DNA of 64,000 nucleotides from Anaerolineaceae bacterium (GCA_030653365.1 JAURZL010000019.1:277657-341656), one strand, 5' to 3'. Counted from the stretch's first letter, positions 1-9,028 are shown. A program made the numbers and translations. The notes: generated from the letters alone by a model not told the origin.

Positions 1-621
1 CACGCTGGTTTCTAAAAGTCCATTTGAATCTACCAGGAATTTAACGCTGTTTTGTTGCCAATCAATCTGATAGGTATGCCATTTCGTGACATCGATATCT
101 ATTTGGACAGCATCCTGACGAATCAGTGCACGTAAAGCGTGACGGGCGATCCGTGTAAATCCTTTCCACAACAATAAAGGAAAAAATGGGATGCCGAATG
201 CCAGAATGGCTGGAGGGATTCTTGGTGATGAAAAAGTAGCAGCCAGGAAACCTTGTGCCGGTAGTTGGTCGTGAAATGAGAGATAATTATGCTCTGAAGC
301 ATAAAAAAACCATGCACAATTAGGTAACGCAGGTAAACGTCTCACACTTCCACTGATACCCAGGCTGGTATTGAAAGGATCATTCCAAAAACCAAATCCC
401 CAGGTTCCATCATGATGGGGATTGGAACAACGGGCTGTCAGACTTAATCGACAAGGTACTTTCCATTCGAAATTTCGCCGTAACTTATGCAAGTAATCAT
501 CAAATTGTGCCCAGCGGTATTTGCCTTTGCGGCCAGCAGGAATGGTCAGAATCAATGCATCATCCGAACTTGTTTCAGCCATTGAGTCAGATGTTGAACG
601 AGGAATCAAAGCAGGTATCAT
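1..621 (-). CDS. Partial protein with a concanavalin-A-like (GH16-type?) domain
   Basis: The reading frame opens at an ATG at 621 and stays open to the window edge, giving 207 N-terminal codons; the C-terminus lies outside. Near the visible end is WHTYQIDW (about residues 181-188) followed by VKFLVD, a pattern typical of the beta-sandwich of family 16 glycoside hydrolases and related lectin-like domains. Earlier comes an aromatic GFGFWNDPFN stretch (about 77-86) and a proline-rich hydrophobic segment (about 142-156). No signal peptide is obvious and no GH16 catalytic ExDxE motif is visible in this part. It diverges from the cupin/GH1 pair, so a carbohydrate role is plausible but inferred. No strong ribosome site precedes 621; an internal ATG at 582 is an alternative start. 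Confidence 0.6.
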   Translation of the reverse strand, partial: MIPALIPRSTSDSMAETSSDDALILTIPAGRKGKYRWAQFDDYLHKLRRNFEWKVPCRLSLTARCSNPHHDGTWGFGFWNDPFNTSLGISGSVRRLPALPNCAWFFYASEHNYLSFHDQLPAQGFLAATFSSPRIPPAILAFGIPFFPLLLWKGFTRIARHALRALIRQDAVQIDIDVTKWHTYQIDWQQNSVKFLVDSNGLLETSV

Positions 622-1020
622 AATTCTATTGTAGCGAAAATCGTTGTCTTAAGGAATGGGTTTGAAAAAAAATAAAATTGACTATTGACTCTGAATGAAA
701 GAGGATTTAATAATAGTAGAAGGTTAACCTGGCTGCTAAATTACATACCTTGTTGGATAACAAATCCAATCAGTTAATATTGACTCTATAACAAAAAAGC
801 AACAATGTGCAGGTTTATTTTGACTCATTTCGCCACACACTATCCGTGGTGAAATAGTTTCACTTAGTACCAATAATAAAATGTAAAATTTATGGTCAAA
901 GAATTCCTTCTTGTAAAGAATCAAGTATCTGTATTAACAAAGAAATACTCAATAAATTAAATGCTGAAGGTGAAACCTTGATAAAATTGTATCTGGAGAT
1001 TCATTCTTGAGAGAGGCAAA
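622..1020. other. AT-rich divergent intergenic region
   Basis: About 400 bases between divergent genes. A 62-codon open frame on the minus strand (736-924) has no ribosome site and low-complexity composition, so I do not call it a gene. Weak TTGACT hexamers occur at 779 and 820 without convincing -10 partners. The promoters of the GH1 operon and of the leftward gene must lie here, but I cannot place them. Confidence 0.5.
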
Positions 1021-1449
1021 ATGATTGATGAAACATTATTGAAAGTTGATACATTTGACGGTATTGGTTACCAACCTGTAGTTGATTTTGAGAATTGGCG
1101 TGTGGCTTATTTACGGTATCATCCAGAACTTTTACCTGAAAATGTTACCCACATGCAACGTCATGATAAAACAGATGAAGTATTTGTTCTTTTGGAAGGT
1201 CATTGTATTCTTTTGATTGGTGAAGGTAAGGATGAGGTCGTAACAATTCATGCAGTGGATATGCAACCTTATCAAATATATAATGTGAAAAGGGGTTGCT
1301 GGCACTCGCACACATTGTCAAGAGATGCAAGGGTGTTGATTGTGGAAAACCATGATACCAGCGATGTCAATTCTCCAAAAAGAAAATTATCACAGCAACA
1401 TTGTGATTTTATAATAAACGAAACCAGATCATTATGGAATGAGGGCTAG
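1021..1449 (+). CDS. Small cupin-fold protein
   Basis: A 142-residue protein preceded by a GAGAGAGG ribosome site. The middle shows a single cupin barrel: MQRHDKTDEVFVLLEG (about 41-56) resembles the first cupin motif with His and Glu metal ligands, and GCWHSHTLS (about 92-100) the second with its His. Single-domain cupins of this size are often metal-dependent isomerases, lyases or sugar-binding proteins; the exact reaction is unknown. It ends 5 nt before the beta-glucosidase, so the two are almost certainly co-transcribed, which suggests a role in sugar metabolism. Confidence 0.75.
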   Translation: MIDETLLKVDTFDGIGYQPVVDFENWRVAYLRYHPELLPENVTHMQRHDKTDEVFVLLEGHCILLIGEGKDEVVTIHAVDMQPYQIYNVKRGCWHSHTLSRDARVLIVENHDTSDVNSPKRKLSQQHCDFIINETRSLWNEG

Positions 1450-1454
1450 AGAAC

Positions 1455-2840
1455 ATGGCAGAAATTTTAAAATTTCCTCAGAATTTTTTATGGGCAGCTG
1501 CCACTTCAGCTTACCAGATTGAAGGAGGGTGGAATGCTGATGGGAAAGGGGAATCGATCTGGGACCGTTTTTCACACACACCAGGAAAGATTAATAATGG
1601 AGATACTGGTGATGTAGCTATTGACCACTATCATCGATATCGAGAAGATGTAGCGCTAATGCGCGATCTGGGTTTGCAGGCGTATCGCTTTTCAATCGCT
1701 TGGCCTCGAATCCTACCTTTTGGACGTGGAAAAATTGAACAAGCTGGTATAGACTTTTATAGCAGGTTGGTGGATGAGTTACTTGCGGCAAATATCATTC
1801 CATTTGCCACGCTTTACCATTGGGATTTACCGCAAGCTTTACAGGACGAAGGTGGTTGGACTGTTCGTAGTACAGCCGAAGCATTTGCTGAATACACTGA
1901 TGTTATTTCACGTGCGTTAGGAGACCGTGTTAAGAATTGGATGACTCATAATGAAATGTCCGTAGTTTATATTAATGGATATGTCAGCGGAGAACATGCA
2001 CCTGGGATTAAAAATGATTATGTTAGTGCAATTCGTACCGGACACCATTTGCTGATCTCCCATGGCTGGGCAATTCCCATTATTCGTCAGAATAGTCCTG
2101 GTTGTGAGGTGGGGGCGGTTATTAATGCAAACTACAGCCCATTAGGATCTAATAGCAGAGCAGATCGTATGGCTTTTAATTTTGGGGATGGAATTTGGAT
2201 TCGATGGATTTTGGATGCCCTCTATGGTCGCGGTTACCCTGCTGATGTTGTGCAACAGCTTCAAACAAGAGGATTGGTTCCTGTTGAAAAATGGGATTTC
2301 ATTCAACATGGAGACATGGATGTCATGTCCACTACAACCGATTTTGTCGGCTTAAATTACTATTTCCGCCATATAGCACGTGACTATGATCTCCCGGAAG
2401 AAGAGAATGATCCCCAGAAGATCTTTCAATTACCCAAAGATAATATTAATTGGACTGAAATGGGTTGGGAGGTGTATCCGGATGGATTGCGTCATGTGTT
2501 AGCGCGTCTGTATTTTGAGTATCAGGTCCCAAAAATATATGTCACTGAGAATGGTGCCAGTTATTCTGATGCACCTGATGCGGACGGGCGTGTACGGGAT
2601 GATCGTCGAATCCGTTATTTAAGTGGACATTTCCGAGCAGCTCATCAGGCTATTCAGATGGGTGTTCCGTTAGCGGGTTACTTTGTCTGGTCGCTGTTCG
2701 ACAATTTTGAGTGGGGGCACGGTAACTCTCAACGTTTTGGATTGATCTGGTCGAATTATGAAACCCTGCAGCGTATCTGGAAGGATAGTGCTTTTTGGTA
2801 CCTGAATGCTATCCGTCAAAACGGAATAGAAGAGGAATAG
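1455..2840 (+). CDS. GH1 family beta-glucosidase
   Basis: A 461-residue protein of normal length for glycoside hydrolase family 1. The N-terminus FPQNFLWAAATSAYQIEGG is the classic GH1 opening. The acid/base glutamate is in THNEM (E167), a variant of the usual T-x-NEP with Met for Pro, and the nucleophile is in VTENG (E365). The C-terminal YFVWSLFDNFEWGHG completes the sugar pocket. No signal peptide is present, so it should act in the cytoplasm on imported beta-glucosides or cellobiose. It follows the cupin gene by 5 nt. The reading frame is intact and the identification is firm; substrate preference cannot be read from sequence. Confidence 0.95.
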   Translation: MAEILKFPQNFLWAAATSAYQIEGGWNADGKGESIWDRFSHTPGKINNGDTGDVAIDHYHRYREDVALMRDLGLQAYRFSIAWPRILPFGRGKIEQAGIDFYSRLVDELLAANIIPFATLYHWDLPQALQDEGGWTVRSTAEAFAEYTDVISRALGDRVKNWMTHNEMSVVYINGYVSGEHAPGIKNDYVSAIRTGHHLLISHGWAIPIIRQNSPGCEVGAVINANYSPLGSNSRADRMAFNFGDGIWIRWILDALYGRGYPADVVQQLQTRGLVPVEKWDFIQHGDMDVMSTTTDFVGLNYYFRHIARDYDLPEEENDPQKIFQLPKDNINWTEMGWEVYPDGLRHVLARLYFEYQVPKIYVTENGASYSDAPDADGRVRDDRRIRYLSGHFRAAHQAIQMGVPLAGYFVWSLFDNFEWGHGNSQRFGLIWSNYETLQRIWKDSAFWYLNAIRQNGIEEE

Positions 2841-2848
2841 CTTCTTAC

Positions 2849-2876
2849 TTGACAGCCGTGTCGCATTCGGTATAAT
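2849..2876 (+). promoter_or_regulatory. Consensus housekeeping promoter of serS
   Basis: Perfect TTGACA (2849-2854) and TATAAT (2871-2876) are separated by 16 bases, just after the GH1 stop codon. Transcription should start near 2883, at the beginning of the T-box leader. Confidence 0.9.
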
Positions 2877-2883
2877 CGCATAA

Positions 2884-3128
2884 TAAAGATCAACCCGGGG
2901 CTACCTTTTGCTCCCATACAGAGAGCCAATGAATGCTGAGAATTGGCAAAGTAGCCAAAATTTCCACCCCGGTTGTCCCACAATGGGACAGGTCGCCTTT
3001 GCAGGGGTCTTATGACCGTAAGAAGGCCGGAAACACCGTTATCGTTAAATAAGGTTGGTAGAAGAAATACCGATAAAAGCAGGTGGCACCACGGGTCCTC
3101 ACTCGTCCTGCGCGGGTGGGGTTTTTTT
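2884..3128 (+). promoter_or_regulatory. Serine T-box riboswitch leader
   Basis: The roughly 240-nt leader of serS has the parts of a T-box. A long stem I is closed by CAACC/GGTTG and GGCTAC/GTAGCC pairings, with GCCAAT/ATTGGC higher up. The specifier loop reads TTTCCA (2961-2966), giving a probable UCC serine codon at 2963-2965. A TGTCCCA/TGGGACA hairpin (2974-2990) follows. The conserved T-box AGGTGGCACCACGG (3081-3094) overlaps the antiterminator side of the terminator. Uncharged tRNA-Ser should pair with specifier and T-box, favour antitermination and switch on seryl-tRNA synthetase. The stems were found by eye; the downstream gene agrees with the specifier. Confidence 0.92.
3097..3128 (+). 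terminator. T-box intrinsic terminator
   Basis: CCTCACTCG (3097-3105) pairs with CGGGTGGGG (3113-3121), with G-U pairs, and is followed by seven T residues (3122-3128). It overlaps the T-box sequence, as required for mutually exclusive terminator and antiterminator. Confidence 0.88.
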
Positions 3129-3159
3129 ATTGGAAAATGATTGGAGCATAGGAGAAATC

Positions 3160-4428
3160 ATGTTAGACATAAATTTAATCCGTGATGATTCACAATTTGT
3201 CAAAGACGCCTTGATCAAACGCAATATGGAAACTATCGTGGTTGATGAACTGATCGAACTCGATGTGCACCGGCGAAATTTCCTGCAGGAAGTTGAGACG
3301 CTCAAAGCGGATCGAAATCGTGTGTCCAAAGAAATCGCGAAAAGTAAAGATCAGTCAGAACGGGAAGAAAAAATTGCCAGTATGCGCGTAGTTGGCGATC
3401 ATATCGCTGAACTGGATAACAAAGTGCGCGAAGTAGAAACACAATTAAGTGATTTAATTTCTGGTGTACCCAATATTCCCGATGAAATAACCCCGCTGGG
3501 TAAAGATGAGAGTGAGAATGTTGTCATTCGTACAGTGGGCGAGATTCCGAAATTTGATTTTGAACCCAAAACACATTGGGATATGGGACCTGCTTTGGGA
3601 TTAATAAATTTTGAGCAGGGAGTTAAAATAACCGGATCACGATTTTATGTTCTCAGTGGAGCTGGGGCAAGATTGCAACGTGCATTGATCGCTTATATGC
3701 TTGATTTACATATCAAACAAGGTTATCTTGAAAAATATACGCCTTTCATGGTCAAAGCAGACACATTGTATGCTGCCGGTCAGCTACCCAAGTTCATCGA
3801 TAATCTATACCATGACATTGAAGAAGATTATTGGATGGTGCCAACTGCAGAAGTGCCTTTAACCGGATTACATATGAATGACTTTATTGGTGAAGATGAA
3901 TTACCAATCCGATATACTGCGTATACTCCTTGTTTTCGAAGAGAGAAAATGAGTGCCGGTCGGGATGTACGCGGGATCAAACGTGGACATCAGTTTGATA
4001 AAGTGGAAATGTATATTTTCAGCCATCCGGATGAATCCAACAAAGAATTGGAAAAGATGCTGGCAGATGCAGAAGAGACCGTTAAATTATTAGGGCTTCC
4101 CTATCGGATCATTCAATTATGTACGGGTGATCTGGGATTCAATGCCCGGGTGACCTATGATATTGAAGTCTGGTCTGCAGGATGCAAGGAATGGCTGGAA
4201 GTCTCATCGGTTTCGAACGTTGGTGATTTTCAGGCTCGCCGGGCAAATATTAAGTATCGACCGGATGATAAGAGCAAACCACAACTGGTTCATACTTTGA
4301 ACGGTTCAGGATTGGGTTTACCAAGGACATTGATTGCTGTGATGGAAAATTACCAGCAAGCTGACGGGTCTATTGTTGTTCCGGAGGTATTACACCCCTG
4401 GATGGGCGGAATTGATTTGATCCGGTAA
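3160..4428 (+). CDS. serS: Seryl-tRNA synthetase
   Basis: A 422-residue class II aminoacyl-tRNA synthetase that charges tRNA-Ser. I chose the ATG at 3160 because MLDINLIRDD is the family's usual start and AGGAG precedes it; longer in-frame starts lie inside the T-box leader. Residues of roughly 30-100 form the charged coiled-coil arm that binds the tRNA long variable arm. Motif 2 is around residue 255 (PCFRREKMSAGRD) and motif 3 near 381 (GSGLGLPRTLIAVMENY). Control is by the upstream serine T-box. Confidence 0.97.
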   Translation: MLDINLIRDDSQFVKDALIKRNMETIVVDELIELDVHRRNFLQEVETLKADRNRVSKEIAKSKDQSEREEKIASMRVVGDHIAELDNKVREVETQLSDLISGVPNIPDEITPLGKDESENVVIRTVGEIPKFDFEPKTHWDMGPALGLINFEQGVKITGSRFYVLSGAGARLQRALIAYMLDLHIKQGYLEKYTPFMVKADTLYAAGQLPKFIDNLYHDIEEDYWMVPTAEVPLTGLHMNDFIGEDELPIRYTAYTPCFRREKMSAGRDVRGIKRGHQFDKVEMYIFSHPDESNKELEKMLADAEETVKLLGLPYRIIQLCTGDLGFNARVTYDIEVWSAGCKEWLEVSSVSNVGDFQARRANIKYRPDDKSKPQLVHTLNGSGLGLPRTLIAVMENYQQADGSIVVPEVLHPWMGGIDLIR

Positions 4429-4480
4429 TGCTTTCATTAAAGCTGTGTTCATAAAAAAAGAGATTTGGAAAGGAGAATTC

Positions 4481-4987
4481 ATGGATTGGCAGGCTTTTGG
4501 AAGTGTAGCATTACATGTATTGGTTGGATTAACTATGCTGGTTGGATGGCTCAGTCTGTTAATCGTGATTGTGCCTGGGCTGGTCATCATGTGGGTGGGG
4601 GGGTTGGTTTATGGCATCACCACCGGATTTGACACAACTGCCTGGATTATATTTGGTATTATGACAGTTCTGATGATTGTTGGTAACCTGATTGATAATG
4701 TATTGATGGGTGCTTCTGCCCGTCAAAAAGGAGCATCCTGGTGGTCACTTGGAGCTGCCTGGGTAGGTGCGCTGGTTGGCACTTTTCTTTTACCCCCCAT
4801 TGGTGGTTTGATTCTGGCTTTGCTGGCACTTTTTTTGGTCGAATATTATCGTCTTAAAAATTCGCGTCAGGCATTTGAATCCACAACCAGTCTGGCAACC
4901 GGCTGTGGATGGTCTGTGGTGGTGCGTTTTGCTATTGGATTCATTATGGGAGTTTTATGGATCCTGTGGGCGTTTGTACTGAAATAG
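4481..4987 (+). CDS. DUF456 family membrane protein
   Basis: A 168-residue, strongly hydrophobic protein with about five membrane segments and glycine-rich stretches (PGLVIMWVGGLVYG, LLPPIGGLILALLALFLVEYYR) typical of DUF456. The start at 4481 has an AAGGAG site 6 nt upstream; a longer frame from 4445 has none. It lies 52 nt after serS and may share its transcript. Function is unknown for the family; it is an inner-membrane protein. Confidence 0.8.
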   Translation: MDWQAFGSVALHVLVGLTMLVGWLSLLIVIVPGLVIMWVGGLVYGITTGFDTTAWIIFGIMTVLMIVGNLIDNVLMGASARQKGASWWSLGAAWVGALVGTFLLPPIGGLILALLALFLVEYYRLKNSRQAFESTTSLATGCGWSVVVRFAIGFIMGVLWILWAFVLK

Positions 4988-4991
4988 AAAA

Positions 4992-5013
4992 CGGGCAATC
5001 ATCGGATTGCCCG
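4992..5013. terminator. Bidirectional terminator between convergent genes
   Basis: CGGGCAATC (4992-5000) and GATTGCCCG (5005-5013) form a perfect 9-bp stem with a 4-nt loop between the DUF456 gene and the convergent ferritin gene. The T-rich flank is better on the minus strand, so it probably ends ferritin transcripts mainly. Confidence 0.8.
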
Positions 5014-5039
5014 CCTAATTAGTAAATTCGGCGACTTGA

Positions 5040-5525
5040 TTAACCAGCGCGATTAATAAGTTGTTCCAGCATATAAATATTTTTATCACCCATCTTGCGA
5101 ACAAGATTGAGGAATTTTTCCATCGTTGTTACTTCTTCAAGTTGTTCATCCACGAACCATTGCAGGAAATTCTGTGCCAAATAATCATTTTGCTGTTTGG
5201 CTAAATCCATCAACCCGTTAATTTGACCGGTGACTTCTAATTCCCAATTTAATGATGTTTGGAAGGCATCTTCGGCTGAATTGATTTTCGCGACTGGTGC
5301 CGGGACGGCAAGTAATTCAGCGGTTCCACCGGTTTCAACCACGTAGTGCAACAATTTCATACCATGTTCATTTTCTTCTGCGGCCTGGGCAAAAAAGAAA
5401 GCAGCAGTATTGTCCATTGATTCCTGTTTGAAATAGATCGCAATTGCCAGATATTGTAATGAGGCAGCAAATTCATTGCGTACCTGTTCAACCATTTTCT
5501 TTGCAAGTTCAGATTTAATCATCAT
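5040..5525 (-). CDS. ftn: Bacterial non-haem ferritin
   Basis: A 161-residue ferritin-like four-helix-bundle protein of typical length. It keeps the expected ferroxidase ligands: Glu in VRNEFAAS near the N-terminus, EENEH around 50-54, the Glu pair in WELEV and EQLEE near 130. It should oxidise Fe(II) and store iron as a 24-mer in the cytoplasm, protecting against Fenton chemistry. AGGAG lies 8 nt before the paired ATG codons at 5525 and 5522, either of which could start. The gene is monocistronic, with its own promoter upstream and a hairpin downstream. Confidence 0.93.
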   Translation of the reverse strand: MMIKSELAKKMVEQVRNEFAASLQYLAIAIYFKQESMDNTAAFFFAQAAEENEHGMKLLHYVVETGGTAELLAVPAPVAKINSAEDAFQTSLNWELEVTGQINGLMDLAKQQNDYLAQNFLQWFVDEQLEEVTTMEKFLNLVRKMGDKNIYMLEQLINRAG

Positions 5526-5552
5526 TATTAATCTCCTATAAAATTTATCCTG

Positions 5553-5628
5553 TCACCAGGTGATCTAAAACTCATATTTCAGAGTAAAAAGTCTAAAATA
5601 ATTATAGTCCGCTTACCTCGTTCTGTAA
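5553..5628 (-). promoter_or_regulatory. Ferritin promoter with palindromic site in the leader
   Basis: On the minus strand TTACAG (5628-5623) and TATAAT (5606-5601) are spaced by 16 bases. Downstream, within the 5' leader, is the palindrome TCACCAGGTGA (5553-5563), which could be an operator or a short mRNA hairpin. No Fur-like 19-mer is evident. Confidence 0.6.
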
Positions 5629-5656
5629 GAGGATTGTACAGGGTCGTTCAATGGTT

Positions 5657-6391
5657 TTATTTCTGTCGGGCTTGCAAAGCATGATAGAGAGCTACGGAAC
5701 CTGCCACAGCAGCATTTAATGAATCAACCTGTCCATGCATGGGTAGCCGTACCAGATGGTCGCATACTTTACGCGTGAGCGGCCGCATGCCACTACCTTC
5801 GCTCCCGACCACAATAACCAGATTTCCGGACATATCAATTTGTTCGATTGGTTTAGAACCAGCACCCCCATCCAGTCCAAGGACCCAGGCTCCTTTGGCT
5901 TTTAATTCATTAATCGCCTGTGCCAGATTGATCTGGGCGATTAATAAATGTTCCACTGCACCGGAGGATGCACTCACTACTGCTGGTGTTACCGACGCTG
6001 TTCGCCGGAAAGGCAGGATTACGCCGTGAACGCCAACTGCTTCAGCGCTGCGCAACAATGTCCCTAAATTTTGTGGATCCTGGACCTCATCCAGAACCAG
6101 AATGAATAAAGCTTCGCCACGTTTTCCAGCTTCGGCTATTATTTCATCCATGGCAGCCATCGGATAAGCGCTGGCCTGTAAAGCAATTCCCTGATGGTTC
6201 GGGCCGATGCCATCCAGCTGATTACGAGGTACTTCAACAATGGGAAGTTTGCGAGCATGGGCGAGTTTTATCACTTCATTGATATGACCACCCCGGTCGA
6301 TACCTTTTGCCAACAATAGTTGAAAGACATGTCTGCGTTTTGCACGCAGAACTTCAAATACCGGATTACGTCCTGTGATCCATTCTTTCAT
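5657..6391 (-). CDS. rlmB: 23S rRNA 2'-O-ribose methyltransferase, TrmH/SpoU family
   Basis: A 244-residue SPOUT-fold methyltransferase. The N-terminal substrate-binding domain (WITGRNPVFEVLRAKRR) is typical of RlmB, which methylates G2251 of 23S rRNA. SpoU motif 1 is LDEVQDPQNLGTLLRSAEA, motif 2 VVGSEGSGM and motif 3 SLNAAVAGS, a small variation on the usual SLNVSVA. I chose the ATG at 6391 because homologues begin there and an in-frame extension would overlap cysS. It starts 7 nt after the cysS stop, an arrangement (cysS-rlmB) common in bacteria. Confidence 0.93.
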   Translation of the reverse strand: MKEWITGRNPVFEVLRAKRRHVFQLLLAKGIDRGGHINEVIKLAHARKLPIVEVPRNQLDGIGPNHQGIALQASAYPMAAMDEIIAEAGKRGEALFILVLDEVQDPQNLGTLLRSAEAVGVHGVILPFRRTASVTPAVVSASSGAVEHLLIAQINLAQAINELKAKGAWVLGLDGGAGSKPIEQIDMSGNLVIVVGSEGSGMRPLTRKVCDHLVRLPMHGQVDSLNAAVAGSVALYHALQARQK

Positions 6392-6398
6392 TCGTTTA

Positions 6399-7799
6399 TT
6401 AATCCCATCTCCATGTTGTACCATCTTTACTATCTTCAAGGGTAACACCCAGTTCTTTCAAACGATCACGAATCAGATCTGAGTATGTCCAGAGTTTGTC
6501 TTTCCGCATTGTTGATCGCAACTCTAGCAGCAGGTCAATAAATGTATCTGCCTTTGATTCACCAACTGTCGATTCAGACAGCTCCAATCCAAGGATACCC
6601 GTTAATTCCCGCAACTTTTCCTGTGCTTGTTTGAGTTCATCATCGCTTGCACCCGCAGTGCGAGACTGATTAACCACCCGAACCAAATCAAATAGGCTGC
6701 CTAATGCTCCAGCACTGTTGAAATCATCATCCATATTATTGACAAAACTCGTCTGTGTTGCTTCAACCTGTTTCTCCAGGGTGGTAAGTATATCCTGAGA
6801 TGCTCCTTTGACACCGGGAAGAGCAGGTCGGAAGGCAGATGTAAGCCTTTCCAGGGCTTTTTCGGACTGGTTTAATACTTCATCAGTAAAGGTTAGTGGA
6901 CCTCTATAATTCGCATTTAATACTGTGAAACGAAGTGTATCAGCATTATATTGGGAGAGAAATTCTTCTATCGACACCAGATTGCCGGTAGATTTAGACA
7001 TTTTTTCACCACCCAGCTGCAGCATACCGTTGTGAACCCAGTAACGGGCAAACGCTTTCCCAGTGAGGCTTTCGGTTTGGGCGATTTCGTTTTCATGGTG
7101 AGGAAATACGAGATCATTTCCACCACCATGAATGTCGATTTGCTCTCCAAGATGGTGTAAATTCATCGCAGAACATTCGATATGCCAGCCCGGGCGGCCT
7201 TTTCCCCAGGGACTCTCCCAAAAGGGCTCATCCGGGCGGGCAGATTTCCACAATGCAAAGTCCATAGGATGTTCTTTACGCTCATCGATTTCGATCCTTG
7301 AACCAGCCTGCATGTCTTCGATTTTTCGACCGGAAAGTCTTCCATAATCTTCATCTCTGGTCACCCGGAAATAGACATCCCCCTGTACCGAATAGGCATA
7401 TCCTTTTTCAATTAATCCCGCAATCATTTCGATAATCTGATCAATTTCCTGTGTCGCACGTGGATTAAAAGTGGCCGGTTTGATATTTAAATCCGATAAA
7501 TTTTGTTCATAATCACGAATATAACCTTCAGCCAATTGGAAGGGGTCAACTCCCTGCTGGTTAGCCCGGGCGATGATCTTGTCATCCACATCCGTGAAGT
7601 TCATCAGGTAGTTCATTTCATAACCGCGATATTCCAGGTATCGACGGATGATGTCAAAAACCATGGCTGACATGGCGTGTCCTACATGTGCTTTTGAATA
7701 CACTGTGGGACCACAAACATACATTTTTACCACACCAGGTTTGAGGGTTTCCAATTCTTCTTTTTTGTGTGTCAATGTATTATATATTTTTACAGTCAT
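6399..7799 (-). CDS. cysS: Cysteinyl-tRNA synthetase
   Basis: A 466-residue class I aminoacyl-tRNA synthetase. The HIGH-type signature is HVGH within CGPTVYSKAHVGHA near residue 33, and KMSKS appears as GEKMSKSTGN. Cys in CGPTVY and WHIECS plus His/Glu in HHENE supply the catalytic zinc. The start at 7799 (MTVKIYNTLTHKKEEL) has an AGGAG site 7 nt upstream; a longer frame overlaps the upstream gene. It is the middle gene of a three-gene minus-strand operon. No T-box precedes it, unlike serS. Confidence 0.96.
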   Translation of the reverse strand: MTVKIYNTLTHKKEELETLKPGVVKMYVCGPTVYSKAHVGHAMSAMVFDIIRRYLEYRGYEMNYLMNFTDVDDKIIARANQQGVDPFQLAEGYIRDYEQNLSDLNIKPATFNPRATQEIDQIIEMIAGLIEKGYAYSVQGDVYFRVTRDEDYGRLSGRKIEDMQAGSRIEIDERKEHPMDFALWKSARPDEPFWESPWGKGRPGWHIECSAMNLHHLGEQIDIHGGGNDLVFPHHENEIAQTESLTGKAFARYWVHNGMLQLGGEKMSKSTGNLVSIEEFLSQYNADTLRFTVLNANYRGPLTFTDEVLNQSEKALERLTSAFRPALPGVKGASQDILTTLEKQVEATQTSFVNNMDDDFNSAGALGSLFDLVRVVNQSRTAGASDDELKQAQEKLRELTGILGLELSESTVGESKADTFIDLLLELRSTMRKDKLWTYSDLIRDRLKELGVTLEDSKDGTTWRWD

Positions 7800-7821
7800 T
7801 GAATAACTTCTCCTGGTTGAA

Positions 7822-8928
7822 TTATACTTCTCCATCTTCTGGTCTGGCGAAAATCATCTTGCCAGCAGCCGTCTGTAAGACTTTGGTTACCACAACTACA
7901 ATCTGCCGGTCCATATAATCACGGCCATTTTCGACGACGACCATAGTGCCATCATCCATATAGCCAACACCCTGATTAGCTTCTTTTCCATCCTGTATGA
8001 CACGTACATTCATCAATTCCCCTGGTAAAAGGACTGATTTGACCGCATTGGCGAGTTCATTAATGTTCAGGACGGTAACTCCTTGAAGTTCAGCCACGCG
8101 ATTGAGATTATAGTCATTGGTCAATACGGGACAGCGCAACTGGCGGGCAAGAATGACCAGTTTATCATCCACTTCACGCACCCCTTCAACATCAATGTCA
8201 CTGATCCGCACCGGGATGGAAGGTTCTTTCTGTAAATTTGCCAACACTTCCATACCGCGGCGACCGCGTTGACGCCGTAAACTCTCGGATGAATCAGCAA
8301 TGTATTGCAATTCGTTGAGGACAAACCTTGGAATCAGAAGTGCTCCTGGTAAGAAACCTGTCCGGGCTATATCTGCAATTCTTCCATCAATTATTACACT
8401 GGTATCCAACAAAATCGTACGATTCTCAGCCCAGTTGGAATTAACATCACCAACCGGTGTGCCGGGAAGTGAACTGCTGCCACGGCCAGAAAAACCACCA
8501 ATCACATTGAAAAGATCATTTTGGCGCATGGAGAATACCGTGATTCCCAGGTAACCGAAAATAACCACGCCTATAAATGGAAGAATGGATCCGAAAGGCT
8601 TGGGTAAAAGGGATATGGGAAAAGCCAACAATGCCGCTATGAGTAGACCAGAGATTAGACCAACAAATGAAGAAAACAATGATTGCGGAGATATTCGGGT
8701 AAGTCTTGATCGGAGGGCTTTGACAGGTTTTGTCGTTAAGTAGGGGGTCAAAATTAACCCAAAAAGGGCACCTACCAGGCCAAAAGTGAAAGTGTATTGT
8801 GCTAGATTTAGCGGAACAGCTGGATTTTGATTAACATCGGTAAGTGTACCGAGATTGGAGCCTATATATACTCCTATAATGCAAAAAACAATCATGCCAA
8901 TAAGGCGAAAAATAAAATCAACGCTCAT
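7822..8928 (-). CDS. PIN/TRAM domain membrane protein, YacL-like
   Basis: A 368-residue protein. About four membrane helices fill residues 1-140. A PIN ribonuclease-like domain follows (DTSVIIDGRIADIA, with acidic residues in LTNDYNLNRVAEL), then a C-terminal TRAM domain (MNVRVIQDGKEANQGVGYMDDGTMVVVE) expected to bind RNA. This matches the YacL family found in Gram-positive bacteria and Chloroflexota, whose function is poorly defined; nuclease activity is inferred. It is the first gene of the operon with cysS 22 nt downstream. AGGAG precedes the ATG. Confidence 0.9.
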   Translation of the reverse strand: MSVDFIFRLIGMIVFCIIGVYIGSNLGTLTDVNQNPAVPLNLAQYTFTFGLVGALFGLILTPYLTTKPVKALRSRLTRISPQSLFSSFVGLISGLLIAALLAFPISLLPKPFGSILPFIGVVIFGYLGITVFSMRQNDLFNVIGGFSGRGSSSLPGTPVGDVNSNWAENRTILLDTSVIIDGRIADIARTGFLPGALLIPRFVLNELQYIADSSESLRRQRGRRGMEVLANLQKEPSIPVRISDIDVEGVREVDDKLVILARQLRCPVLTNDYNLNRVAELQGVTVLNINELANAVKSVLLPGELMNVRVIQDGKEANQGVGYMDDGTMVVVENGRDYMDRQIVVVVTKVLQTAAGKMIFARPEDGEV

Positions 8929-8999
8929 GATAACACTCCTGAGAATATGAGATTGTTAAGGTGCAGGAAAATAGAAAAAATAATGATTGCTGCTCATAG

Positions 9000-9028
9000 A
9001 TGATAGCATGAGCACGATTACGAGTCAA
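9000..9028 (-). promoter_or_regulatory. Promoter of the yacL-like/cysS/rlmB operon
   Basis: On the minus strand TTGACT (9028-9023) and TATCAT (9005-9000) are separated by 17 bases, about 70 nt upstream of the yacL-like start codon. Confidence 0.7.

Noticed and set aside
736..924. 62-codon minus-strand frame in the first intergenic region
   Set aside because: No ribosome site, AT-driven composition and no recognisable motif.
3055..3159. Longer in-frame N-terminus for serS
   Set aside because: It would lie inside the T-box terminator region; the family starts at MLDINLIRDD with a ribosome site at 3160.
5739..6029. 96-codon plus-strand frame opposite rlmB
   Set aside because: The minus strand encodes a complete SpoU methyltransferase with all motifs; the plus frame is a shadow.
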